Shown piece after piece: positions 7,306 through 14,875 of a DNA stretch of 32,666 nt. A model generated the notes under the pieces. The model was not told the DNA's origin. It saw only the letters and a program-made list of their open reading frames with translations, and ran no database searches. Where the stretch lies: positions 1 to 32,666 of the forward strand of contig JAUWBP010000002.1 of NCBI GenBank assembly GCA_030601665.1, in the 5' to 3' direction. How positions within the stretch are numbered: the stretch's first letter is position 1; every line of letters starts with the position of its first letter. Both the position numbers and the translations under genes were made by a program. The DNA is from Hadesarchaea archaeon. GTDB lineage: Archaea; Hadarchaeota; Hadarchaeia; Hadarchaeales; Hadarchaeaceae.

Positions 7306-8033
7306 TACTTGCTCTCCACAAGGATTATCCGGGCATCGGCTACCATTGCGCCCTTTCCGTCATCGAATGTAAAAATCGGGTTCAAATCCATCTCAGCTAT
7401 CTCGGAAAACTCATGTGCGAGCTGCCCGACCTTTTGAATGATGTCGACGAGCGCACCGACATCGGCCGGAGGCGTCCCCCGGATGCCCGCTAGGACCGGG
7501 TAGCCCTTGATCTCTTGAATCATTTCGCGCGCGTCCTCAGCACTGAGCGGGGCCAGCCTGAAACTGATGTCATCAAGCACCTCGACCCACACGCCGCCCA
7601 GTCCGAACATCACCGTGGCGCCGAAAGAGGGGTCCTGAAGAGCACCCACGATTACCTCGCGGGCGGGGGGGAGGTACTCCTGAATTGTCACCCCTAGGAT
7701 TTTTGCGTCTGGCTTGTATGCACGAGCGTTATCGATCAAATCGCCAAACGATTGTCTAATCTCCAGCTCCGAGCTCAACCCCACCCTGACGCCCTTCGCC
7801 TCGCTCTTATGGATGATGTCAGGGGAAGCAATTTTCAGAACGATAGGATAACGAACTTCTCGTGCAAATTTAACCGCTTCACTTATGTCGCGGGCTAGCT
7901 CCGTCCGGTTAACCGGCACCCCCCATGCAGCGAGAACCCGCTTAGACTCTAATTCCATCAGCTCACGTCTGCCCTCCTTGCGGGTTGAATTGAGGATTTC
8001 AGCCACTTTTCCCTTCTCTGCAGCCAAGCCCAT
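7305..8033 (-). CDS. ADP-forming acyl-CoA synthetase beta subunit (ATP-grasp)
   Basis: A 242-residue ATP-grasp subunit that in this family binds ADP/ATP and couples acyl-CoA cleavage to ATP synthesis. It looks intact: PDIIHKSEAKGVRVGL (71-86) contains the conserved His (H75), followed by QEYLPPAREVIVGA, the FGLGGVWVEVLDD loop, GYPVLAGIRG and EMDLNPIF. I chose ATG 8033 (MGLAAEKGK) instead of the longer TTG start at 8084, because a TATA box (8065-8072) would otherwise lie inside the coding region and because the shorter protein has the usual family length. It is translationally coupled to the alpha-like subunit. The contrast between an intact beta and an eroded alpha is odd. Confidence 0.87.
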   Translation of the reverse strand: MGLAAEKGKVAEILNSTRKEGRRELMELESKRVLAAWGVPVNRTELARDISEAVKFAREVRYPIVLKIASPDIIHKSEAKGVRVGLSSELEIRQSFGDLIDNARAYKPDAKILGVTIQEYLPPAREVIVGALQDPSFGATVMFGLGGVWVEVLDDISFRLAPLSAEDAREMIQEIKGYPVLAGIRGTPPADVGALVDIIQKVGQLAHEFSEIAEMDLNPIFTFDDGKGAMVADARIILVESK

Positions 8034-8064
8034 CACCCAAGAACAAGCTAAATTGTGGCAAGTG

Positions 8065-8072
8065 CTATAAAG
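8065..8072 (-). promoter_or_regulatory. TATA box for the acyl-CoA synthetase operon
   Basis: On the minus strand this reads CTTTATAG, 32-39 nt upstream of the ATG at 8033. It predicts a start near 8043 and a very short leader. It supports the internal ATG over the longer TTG-initiated frame. Confidence 0.45.
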
Positions 8073-8236
8073 ATTTTCCCTCAAATTACCAAAATCTGGG
8101 TATTTTTAACTCTTTTGACAGAAATAGCCATATATCCTTGCTTAAATAGTGAAATCAGGGAATATAGTTTTAAAAACTAAAAATAAAGGGCATATTAAGG
8201 GACTAAGGATTAGCTCAGAAGTAGAGAGCAGGGAAT

Positions 8237-9328
8237 TTAGAACGCTATGGTTGGGTGTTTCATTCTAATGTTGCATGCACCCTCTGTGGTCACGGCGCAC
8301 GGTCCTACTGGGTGCTCTGGAGTGCACGCTTCGTTAAACAGCGGACATTCACGTGGGTTAATCAGCCCCCTGAGAACATCACCACATCTGCATCCCCTTG
8401 CGAAGTCTTCTACCTCCCCTATCTGAAAGTCAAATTTTTTATGTACATCATACCCTTCGAACTCTCGCCTGAGTTCTAGAGCGGATCTTGGAACCATTGG
8501 AAACCCACGCCATTTTTTATCAACGACTTTAAACACTTGAGCTATCTTCTCCTGTGCCACCACATTGCCCTCGGGACGGACCGCGCGGGTGTACCCAATT
8601 TCTACTTCGTGCCTGCCCTCGCGCAATTGCTTCAGTAGCATCCAGATACTAAGCAGGACATCTATGGGCTCAAACCCGGCAATTACCTGTGGCACCCCGT
8701 AGTGATCCGAGAGATGCTCGTAGGGTTTGGACCCAATTATCGTCGAAACATGCCCGGGACATATGAACCCGTCAAGTGCAACCTCGCCGGACCCGAGCAG
8801 GAACTCCATCGCCGGGGGGATCAGGCGGTGGCACACGAGCAAGCTGAAGTTCTCGGGGGGCCCGCGAAGAACCTCAGCGGCAGTCGTGGGTGCAGTTGTC
8901 TCGAACCCAACAGCCGCGTGAACGACCTCCCGCCCTGGATTTCGTCTCGCCATCTCGACTGCATCAGCCACGCCATAGACTATCCTGACATCCGCGCCGT
9001 CGGTCTTGGCCCCGGCCAACGATGTCCCCGTACCCGGGACGCGAAACATGTCCCCGAAGGTGGTAATGAGGTAACCGCGCCTGGCGAGCTCGATCGCTTC
9101 GGCGATTTCCGCGGTGCTCGTCACACAAACTGGGCACCCCGGGCCGCTGATCACTTCGAGCCAATTGGGAAGCAGGGAGCGGAGACCGAACTTGGTGATG
9201 GTTACCTCGTGACTCCCGCACACGTGCATGAATTTTACCCTGCGATTTGGGTAGAGCCCGCGTATCTCCCGCAGGATTCGGGCCGCTATTTCACGGTCTC
9301 TAAATTTTTTCAACGTTGCGCTCGCCAT
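8237..9328 (-). CDS. hypD: [NiFe]-hydrogenase maturation protein HypD
   Basis: A 363-residue protein matching HypD, which works with HypC to assemble the Fe(CN)2CO unit of [NiFe]-hydrogenases in the cytoplasm. Signatures: MHVCGSHE (34-41, C37), GPGCPVC (62-68, C65/C68), GFETTAPTTA (141-150), PGHVSTIIG (191-199), GFEPIDVL (218-225), and the C-terminal cluster region with C313, C315, C328, C335, C344 and C352. ATG 9328 follows an AT-rich stretch. It is transcribed alone and divergently from the phosphoesterase; no other hyp or hydrogenase gene is in the window, so its targets are elsewhere in the genome. Upstream (8085-8236) is an AT-rich spacer between its stop and the synthetase promoter. Confidence 0.95.
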   Translation of the reverse strand: MASATLKKFRDREIAARILREIRGLYPNRRVKFMHVCGSHEVTITKFGLRSLLPNWLEVISGPGCPVCVTSTAEIAEAIELARRGYLITTFGDMFRVPGTGTSLAGAKTDGADVRIVYGVADAVEMARRNPGREVVHAAVGFETTAPTTAAEVLRGPPENFSLLVCHRLIPPAMEFLLGSGEVALDGFICPGHVSTIIGSKPYEHLSDHYGVPQVIAGFEPIDVLLSIWMLLKQLREGRHEVEIGYTRAVRPEGNVVAQEKIAQVFKVVDKKWRGFPMVPRSALELRREFEGYDVHKKFDFQIGEVEDFARGCRCGDVLRGLINPRECPLFNEACTPEHPVGPCAVTTEGACNIRMKHPTIAF

Positions 9329-9385
9329 TTTTAAGACCCAAAACGTTTTTAATGCCTCATACTGCCTATAAGCTTCGGTGGACGA

Positions 9386-10042
9386 TTGAAAATTTTAGTG
9401 GCAGCCGACTTCCACGGAGCGCCTAATGCCGAAACCAATCTCTCCAAGTTCCTTAAACGCGGTTATGATTGCCTTGTGCTCATAGGCGACCTCACAAACT
9501 TCGGCCCAGCTAATCTATCGAAAAGCATGCTTGAGCGGATCAAGACAATGGGGATACCCACGTTCGCGGTGCCGGGCAACTGCGATCCGAAGGAGATTCT
9601 GCAGGTGCTCGAAAAGTACGGAGTTAACCTTCACAGCAAGTGCGAGCAGCTCGATAATATCACATTCGTTGGACTCGGGGGCTCAAACCTGACCCCCTTC
9701 AACACCCCATTCGAGCTCACCGAAGCGGAGATCCAAGAGGAACTTGCGGCGCTGACCTGCACCACCGGCACCAACTGGGTGCTAGTCACCCACGCCCCGC
9801 CCCACGGCACCAAGCTCGACCAGAGCGACGAAGGTACTCACGTGGGGAGCAAGAGCATTCGCAAGTTCATCGAGCAGAAGCAGCCCCTCGTGGCGCTTTG
9901 CGGCCATGTGCACGAAGCCCGAAATACCGAAAAGCTTGGGCGAACCCTGATGGTCAACCCCGGGCCAATTAGCAAGGGTTATGCTGCTGAGATAACTGTA
10001 GATAAAAATGACGAAATTCAGGCCAAACTGCTCGAGCTCTAG
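9386..10042 (+). CDS. calcineurin-like metallophosphoesterase
   Basis: A 218-residue binuclear metallophosphoesterase. All five signature blocks are present: DFH (D8, H10), GDLTNFG (D35), GNCD (N65), THAPPH (H136) and GHVHE (H174, H176). Family members hydrolyse phosphomono- or diesters, including nucleotides; the substrate here cannot be read from sequence. The start is TTG at 9386 with GGTGG (9377-9381) four bases upstream. The zinc-ribbon gene follows after 23 nt and is probably cotranscribed. Confidence 0.9.
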   Translation: MKILVAADFHGAPNAETNLSKFLKRGYDCLVLIGDLTNFGPANLSKSMLERIKTMGIPTFAVPGNCDPKEILQVLEKYGVNLHSKCEQLDNITFVGLGGSNLTPFNTPFELTEAEIQEELAALTCTTGTNWVLVTHAPPHGTKLDQSDEGTHVGSKSIRKFIEQKQPLVALCGHVHEARNTEKLGRTLMVNPGPISKGYAAEITVDKNDEIQAKLLEL

Positions 10043-10065
10043 CGGTCGCAAAAATGATGAAATAA

Positions 10066-10254
10066 ATGCCTAAAATGACATGCTGCCCCCGTTGCGGTTC
10101 TTCAAAGCTCAAATGTGCTTCGGGGCTCCCCCATCTCTGGTCCCTTTATGACTGCCAAGAATGCGGGTACCGAGGTTCCCTGATCATCGAGGATGGGGCG
10201 CTCGCAAGAAAAATCAGAAAGCGATGGTTGGGTGAACAAGGGGATAAAGGCTAG
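10066..10254 (+). CDS. small zinc-ribbon protein
   Basis: A 62-residue protein with two Cys pairs, CPRCG (about 7-11) and CQECG (about 30-34), that should bind one zinc. The layout CPxCGS, then a LPHLW-like segment, then CxxCGYxG, is common in small archaeal proteins of unknown role. A basic tail follows (ARKIRKRW). ATG 10066 lacks a clear ribosome binding site; the ATG at 10075 is an alternative. Its stop overlaps the stop of the convergent 10251-10571 gene through a shared CTAG. Confidence 0.7.
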   Translation: MPKMTCCPRCGSSKLKCASGLPHLWSLYDCQECGYRGSLIIEDGALARKIRKRWLGEQGDKG

Positions 10255-10571
10255 GTCGGCAGGCAAAATACTCTCTTGGTCATTTTCGAGATTTTCGCTT
10301 GCACCATTTCTTTTTCGACCCCTGCAAACTCATCTGCACTTAGCATCTGGCCGCGTTTGTCCATGTAGTAAATTCTCAAGCTCTTTCCGCTGAAAATACA
10401 GATAAAGTAGTGTGTTCCTCTCACCATCCACACCCTCAGGTCAGGCAACTTGCCTTTCCTCATCACCGACCCCATCTTTACCTGGCGTACATCGATGAGG
10501 TCTACACGTTTTTCCTTAAGCTCGCGCGCGGCGAAATTTCGAAGGGATTTCAAAACGGCTCTTGGCCACAT
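10251..10571 (-). CDS. conserved-looking hypothetical protein, 106 aa
   Basis: I do not recognise the family. The protein is basic at the N-terminus, then has a likely beta-rich core (LPDLRVWMVRGTHYFICIF, KSLRIYYMD) and a helical end. There is no signal peptide, membrane segment or metal motif. It lies 15 nt after the glycerol-1-phosphate dehydrogenase gene on the same strand, so the two are probably cotranscribed; that position and the protein-like composition are the main reasons to accept it. Its stop TAG (10253-10251) overlaps the convergent zinc-ribbon stop. Confidence 0.6.
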   Translation of the reverse strand: MWPRAVLKSLRNFAARELKEKRVDLIDVRQVKMGSVMRKGKLPDLRVWMVRGTHYFICIFSGKSLRIYYMDKRGQMLSADEFAGVEKEMVQAKISKMTKRVFCLPT

Positions 10572-10586
10572 AGCAAACCCGTCGAA

Positions 10587-11633
10587 CTAAATTACCCCTG
10601 TCGCGCGAGCCAGCCGTTCCGACACCCGCCTGCTTAAACCGCTACCGAGCACGGTATAGCGCTCGGGTCGTATGCGATGCGCCATGGTGAGAGCTCTAAC
10701 CACATATTTCGCCGGGATGCCGAGCTCCTTCGCGTTTGTCGGACATCCTATCGTCCGAAGCGCCTCTCGAGTTCTCTGCCAATCTTCCCCCTGTAAGTAA
10801 GCCATCAATATCGCCCCGACGCCACACTGCTCACCATGAAGAGCAGGTTTGGGAGCGATCTGATCGAGTGCGTGGCTAAACAAATGTTCTGCACCGCTCG
10901 CGGGACGGCTGCTCCCAGCGATCGCCATGGCCACACTGCTTGAAATCAAAGCCTTCACGACCTTGCGTACGCTCTCCTCGGTGTGGCGGTGTACGAGTTT
11001 TGCGTTCTCCATTATGATCTGAGCGCTCAAGAGCGAGAGGGCTACAGCGTATTCGCTGTAGGGTTCACCAAACAATCGATGCGCAAGCTGCCAATCGCGA
11101 ACCGCGGTGAAGTTCGCCACCAGATCACCGCACCCTGCTGCGAGCAGACGATGGGGCGCGCGTTTGATAATGAGCGTGTCAGCGACTATTGCGATTGGGG
11201 GATGGGTTTGGATCGATGTTGGCTTTCGCCCATCCTTGATCGATGCCCGGGAGGATGATATCCCATCGTGGGATGCCGCAGTGGGCACCGAGATAAAAGG
11301 CTTACCTCCATCGAACGAAGCCATTTTCGCTACATCGATGCATGTGCCGCCCCCGACCCCAAGCAGGAAATCAGCTTTGCCCTTGGCCAACTTTCGGACC
11401 CTCGCAACCGTCGCTAGATTTGCCTGCTTGATTAAATCATAGTCTACCTTAAACCCGGTGTGCTCGAGCAGACGCTTGACCCTGCTACCGACCAGTTTGA
11501 AGGTCGTTGAGTCGGCCACGACCAAAGCACGCTCACCAAGACTGAGGCGCTCAGAAACATCCACAACCCGCCCGATCACCCCCGGGCCTATCCAGACCTC
11601 GCGGGGGAGCTCGATGCGTTTGGGCTCTTTCAT
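10587..11633 (-). CDS. egsA: sn-glycerol-1-phosphate dehydrogenase
   Basis: A 348-residue NAD(P)-dependent enzyme of the iron/polyol-dehydrogenase fold that reduces dihydroxyacetone phosphate to sn-glycerol-1-phosphate, the backbone of archaeal ether lipids. It shows the GVGGGTCIDVAK nucleotide loop (92-103), VPTAASHDGISS (117-128), the likely Zn ligands D170 (AGCGDLVANFTA), H250 (GAEHLF) and H266 (LHGEQCG). The longer frame up to 11831 only reads through the promoter and the opposite proteasome gene. ATG 11633 (MKEPKRIELP) has GGTAAG just upstream and a TATA box 33 nt further on. It shares a bidirectional promoter with the proteasome gene. Confidence 0.93.
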   Translation of the reverse strand: MKEPKRIELPREVWIGPGVIGRVVDVSERLSLGERALVVADSTTFKLVGSRVKRLLEHTGFKVDYDLIKQANLATVARVRKLAKGKADFLLGVGGGTCIDVAKMASFDGGKPFISVPTAASHDGISSSRASIKDGRKPTSIQTHPPIAIVADTLIIKRAPHRLLAAGCGDLVANFTAVRDWQLAHRLFGEPYSEYAVALSLLSAQIIMENAKLVHRHTEESVRKVVKALISSSVAMAIAGSSRPASGAEHLFSHALDQIAPKPALHGEQCGVGAILMAYLQGEDWQRTREALRTIGCPTNAKELGIPAKYVVRALTMAHRIRPERYTVLGSGLSRRVSERLARATGVI

Positions 11634-11639
11634 TTTACT

Positions 11640-11692
11640 TACCAGCTCTTCTGTTGGCGGATAAACTTTATATACAAATAATACCAGCTCTT
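11640..11692. repeat. 11-bp direct repeat flanking the egsA/psmB promoter
   Basis: TACCAGCTCTT occurs exactly at 11640-11650 and again at 11682-11692. The copies are 42 bp apart, four turns of B-DNA, and lie almost symmetrically around the TATA box at 11666-11675. This placement would suit a regulator that binds both sites on one face of the helix. The function is inferred; only the repeat itself is seen. Confidence 0.5.
11666..11675. promoter_or_regulatory. palindromic TATA box shared by egsA and psmB
   Basis: CTTTATATAC reads as a TATA element on both strands (core TTTATATA / TATATAAA). Leftward it predicts a start near 11645 and a 12-nt leader to egsA at 11633. Rightward it predicts a start near 11696, either leaderless for a TTG at 11695 or with a 40-nt leader to the TTG at 11737. 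A second weak element (CTCTTTATTG, 11688-11697) could also serve the proteasome gene. Confidence 0.55.
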
Positions 11693-11736
11693 TATTGCTG
11701 CTTCTAGTGCAGCATCTTTTCAAGCGAGGTATAAGC

Positions 11737-12360
11737 TTGGAGAAACCAAAACTCAAACATCTCAAAGGCACGACAACCGTCGGGCTTGCGTGCAGGGACG
11801 GCGTGGTGTTCGCCACCGATAGCCGGGCCACGATGGGTTACTTCGTGGCGAGCAAGCAGGCGCGAAAGGTGTTCAAGATAACCGACACCATCGGTGCCAC
11901 CACTGCTGGAGGAGTCGCGGATACCCAGAGTTTAGTGAACACGCTCCGAGCTGAGGCAGGATATTATCTGATGCGCGAGGGAATCCCCATAGGCGTGCGA
12001 GCAAGTGCTAGGCTCGTCGCCAATATCGTCCACGCGTACAGCCTATTCCCTTACATCGCGAACCTGCTGGTCGGGGGTACAGATGCCTCTGGTCCCAGGC
12101 TTTTCTTCGTCGACCTTGACGGTGCCCTAACTGAGGAAACCATGATAGCTACGGGATCAGGCTCGCCGGTTGCCTATGGTGTGCTCGAAACCGAGTTCAG
12201 GGAGGGTATGAGCATCGAGGAAGCCTCGCCCATCGTAATCAAGGCAGTGCGAACAGCGATAAAGCGCGACATCGCTACGGGCAACGAGATCACGGTCGCA
12301 GCGATAAACAAGCGAGGATATCGTGAGCTTTCACCCGAAGAGATAAAAAAATTGGCTTGA
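11737..12360 (+). CDS. psmB: proteasome beta subunit
   Basis: A 207-residue precursor of the 20S proteasome catalytic subunit. The processing site is G|TTTVG, giving an 11-residue propeptide. Counting from the mature Thr1, Asp17 (ATD) and Lys33 are exactly placed; GSGSPVAYG and KRDIATGNE supply the Ser129-Asp166 region, with Thr at the usual Ser169. I chose TTG 11737 (MEKPKLKH) because CGAGGT lies 6 nt before it and the propeptide is of normal size. TTG at 11695 is an in-frame alternative that would give 25 residues. No alpha subunit is in the window. FttA follows after 27 nt in the same direction. Confidence 0.93.
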   Translation: MEKPKLKHLKGTTTVGLACRDGVVFATDSRATMGYFVASKQARKVFKITDTIGATTAGGVADTQSLVNTLRAEAGYYLMREGIPIGVRASARLVANIVHAYSLFPYIANLLVGGTDASGPRLFFVDLDGALTEETMIATGSGSPVAYGVLETEFREGMSIEEASPIVIKAVRTAIKRDIATGNEITVAAINKRGYRELSPEEIKKLA

Positions 12361-12387
12361 TCCAAGCTCTGCTTAAAAGGTGACCGC

Positions 12388-14295
12388 ATGGCTGCGGATG
12401 AACTGTTGCAAGAAATAAAACGCATTATGCGAGAGGAGACTCCCTTCGCCAAGGCGATCTCCGACATCGATTTCGAGGGACCCAAGGTGGTGCTTTATTG
12501 TAATAAACTTGACCCGCTCATGGACAACGGTGAAGTGATAAAGGAGCTCGCGCGTAAGATTCGGAAGCGGATAATCCTACGCCCCGACCCCGGAATTCTG
12601 ACCGAGCCTGATGATGCCGAAAAGGACATCCGGCGCCTCGTCCCCGCAGAGGCCGGGATAACCGATGTAATTTTCAGCCGAGATGTAGGAGAAGTCACCA
12701 TCGAAGCGCAGAAGCCCGGAATAGCCATAGGTAAGGGAGGCTCCCTACTCCGCGAGATAATGCGGGAAATCAACTGGACACCCCGGATAGTCCGGGCGCC
12801 CCCCATTAAGTCTGACATCGTGCGAAACATCCGTCGCTCGATGATCCAAGCGGGTGCCAAGCGACGCGATATCCTGCGGAAGATCGGCAGGCGGATTCAT
12901 CGAGAGCCCAAGGCGAAAGGAGACTGGATCCGGTTCACGACCCTCGGGGGGTCGCGCGAGGTTGGACGTTCATCATTTTTGCTCCAAACCCCTGAAAGCC
13001 GGGTCGTGATCGACTGTGGTGTAAACGTCGCATCCGAGGATCGAGCTTTCCCCCACCTCGAAGTCCCCGAAATCAGGCTGCAAGAACTGGACGCGATGAT
13101 TCTCACCCACGCTCACCTAGACCACTGCGGTTTTATTCCCTACCTCTTCAAGTACGGGTTCGAAGGTCCCGTCTACTGTACTCCCGCCACGCGTGACCTC
13201 GCCGTGCTCCTACAGCTGGATTACGTGGACATAGCAGAGCGCGAGGATCGACCGCTCCCTTACAACAAGCGAGACATCATCAATTTCCTTCGCCACTGCA
13301 TCCCACTCGAGTACGGCGATGTCACCGACATCGCGCCCGACATCCGGATTACCCTCCACAACGCAGGGCACATTTTGGGCTCCTCCATCGTGCACGCCCA
13401 CATCGGTGAGGGGCTTTACAACCTCGTGTACACGGGCGACTTCAAGTTCGACCGCACGCGTCTCTTCTCCCCCGCCGTTTGCATGTTCCCTCGCTTGGAG
13501 ACCCTCGTCATGGACAGCACCTATGGGGGTTCTGAGGACATCCAGCCCTTTCGCGCGGACGCCGAAAGAGAATTCATTCGAATCGTGACCGAGACCACGA
13601 AGCGAGGGGGCAAGGTCGTCGTACCGGCATTCGCGGTCGGGCGCGCGCAGGAGATAATGGTCCTGCTCGAGGATTTCAGTAGAAAAGGAATGCTTGACGG
13701 GATACCCGTTTACTTGGACGGGATGATATGGGAAGCGACGGCTATCCACACGGCTTACCCAGAATACCTGTCCCAAGAGTTGCGGGAGCGGATATTCCGG
13801 GCAGATGAAAATCCATTCCTGTCCAAACTCTTCGAGAGAGTGAAAGGCCCTGACCAGCGAGCGCGGGTAATCGACGGAGGCCCGGCGGTGATCGTGTCGA
13901 CGGCGGGGATGATGGCCGGAGGGCCCGTGCTCGAGTACTTCAAGACCCTCGCGCCCGACCCACTCAACACCCTTATCTTCGTCGGGTACCAGTGCGAGGG
14001 CTCCCTCGGGCGTCGCATCCAAAAGGGATGGCGCGAAGTCCCCCTGCGCGGCGAGAAGGGGAGGGTAGTGGAGGCGAAGGTTAACATGGAAATCCGAACG
14101 GTCGAGGGATTCAGCGGGCACTCAGATCGAGCCCAGTTGCTGAACTTCGTGCGGAGGGCCTCACCCAAACCTCAGCGTGTCATATGTGTCCACGGCGATG
14201 AAAACAAATGTACCGATTTGGCAAGTGCGCTGTACAAACTTTTCAGGGTCGAGACGAAGGCGCCCCGGAATTTGGAGACCATTAGGCTCCACTAG
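12388..14295 (+). CDS. fttA: transcription termination ribonuclease FttA / aCPSF1 (KH-metallo-beta-lactamase-beta-CASP)
   Basis: A 635-residue homologue of the CPSF73-like nuclease that ends transcription in archaea by cutting nascent RNA. Domain order: two N-terminal KH-like domains (about 1-145, with GKGG at 115-118), a metallo-beta-lactamase core (LTHAHLDHCG: H241, H243, D245, H246; then HNAGHILGSS, YTGDFKF), an inserted beta-CASP domain (DSTYGG, PAFAVGRAQE) and the C-terminal motif GFSGHSDR. Length and motifs are complete. ATG 12388 follows AAAAGGTGA. It lies 27 nt after psmB, suggesting cotranscription. Its stop overlaps that of the convergent ZPR1 gene. Confidence 0.96.
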   Translation: MAADELLQEIKRIMREETPFAKAISDIDFEGPKVVLYCNKLDPLMDNGEVIKELARKIRKRIILRPDPGILTEPDDAEKDIRRLVPAEAGITDVIFSRDVGEVTIEAQKPGIAIGKGGSLLREIMREINWTPRIVRAPPIKSDIVRNIRRSMIQAGAKRRDILRKIGRRIHREPKAKGDWIRFTTLGGSREVGRSSFLLQTPESRVVIDCGVNVASEDRAFPHLEVPEIRLQELDAMILTHAHLDHCGFIPYLFKYGFEGPVYCTPATRDLAVLLQLDYVDIAEREDRPLPYNKRDIINFLRHCIPLEYGDVTDIAPDIRITLHNAGHILGSSIVHAHIGEGLYNLVYTGDFKFDRTRLFSPAVCMFPRLETLVMDSTYGGSEDIQPFRADAEREFIRIVTETTKRGGKVVVPAFAVGRAQEIMVLLEDFSRKGMLDGIPVYLDGMIWEATAIHTAYPEYLSQELRERIFRADENPFLSKLFERVKGPDQRARVIDGGPAVIVSTAGMMAGGPVLEYFKTLAPDPLNTLIFVGYQCEGSLGRRIQKGWREVPLRGEKGRVVEAKVNMEIRTVEGFSGHSDRAQLLNFVRRASPKPQRVICVHGDENKCTDLASALYKLFRVETKAPRNLETIRLH

Positions 14296-14861
14296 CGTGA
14301 CGGACCTCCCCTGAGTGATGCCAACTCCCGTTTGGTCAGCTCGCGTTTCTTAGCCCGCTTATCCACAATCGTGCTGTGTCCGAATGGGTCCATGAGAATC
14401 AGCCTAACCCTACGCTTCCCTACATACACCTCATCGAGCTTTTTGATTTTTACCTCACCCCGTCGACGCCTCGGAGCATCAACTTTTTCGATTGCCAGCT
14501 TTATCGCCGCCTTGACGCGATCGAGCACTCCCTCGACATTCGACACATAGCCCTGGCTCGCTGGCCCTGGCTCCACGGTCACCCCAAGCTCCGGCAACTT
14601 GATCGTTCCCGTGCTCGATTTCACGACCCTGACCTTGAGGTCTTCTTCAGATGTGATTTGAAACTCGTGGCGTGCAGGGGGCCGCTCGCCCAATGACATG
14701 ACATCCGCATGCTTGAACTTGCAGCTGGTGCAGCTCGCAGAGGTCTCCATTATCTCACCGAAATATGGAATGTTGTCGACTCTGCCCCTGACGCGAAAGG
14801 TGCCCTTAGCTCCGCATATTGGACAACGATCAATAGGGAGTAAAAACTCCCTCTTCCGCAT
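14292..14861 (-). CDS. ZPR1-type zinc finger protein
   Basis: A 189-residue protein with one ZPR1 module: a four-Cys zinc finger (CPIC at 13-16 and CTSC at 44-47), then IPYFGEIMET, the segment SSTGTIKLPELGVTVEPGP and GYVSNVEGVLDR. Eukaryotic ZPR1 has two such modules and assists eEF1A folding; the archaeal single-module form probably has a related chaperone role, but that is inference. ATG 14861 has GGTGA four bases upstream. It is 14 nt downstream of sepF on the same strand. The C-terminus is very basic. Confidence 0.88.
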   Translation of the reverse strand: MRKREFLLPIDRCPICGAKGTFRVRGRVDNIPYFGEIMETSASCTSCKFKHADVMSLGERPPARHEFQITSEEDLKVRVVKSSTGTIKLPELGVTVEPGPASQGYVSNVEGVLDRVKAAIKLAIEKVDAPRRRRGEVKIKKLDEVYVGKRRVRLILMDPFGHSTIVDKRAKKRELTKRELASLRGGPSR

Positions 14862-14875
14862 GAGTTCACCGAAAG

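Noticed and set aside
8034..8084. Longer start (TTG 8084) for the synthetase beta subunit
   Set aside because: The TATA box would lie within the coding region, and the added residues do not look like the family.
8204..8231. tRNA-like D-arm text (TAGCTCAG followed by GTAGAG) upstream of and touching the hypD end
   Set aside because: No matching acceptor, anticodon or T-arm follows, the D-stem has a mismatch, and the downstream part is hypD coding sequence.
10054..10060. ATGATGA resembling a C box of a C/D guide RNA
   Set aside because: No D or D' box (CTGA) at a suitable distance; the site is in the short spacer before the zinc-ribbon gene.
11634..11831. N-terminal extension of glycerol-1-phosphate dehydrogenase
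   Set aside because: It crosses the shared promoter and the proteasome gene; the natural protein begins at the ATG at 11633.
13210..14121. Long open frame of 303 codons on the minus strand
   Set aside because: It is the antisense shadow of fttA, produced by GC-rich codons; the plus-strand product is unambiguous.
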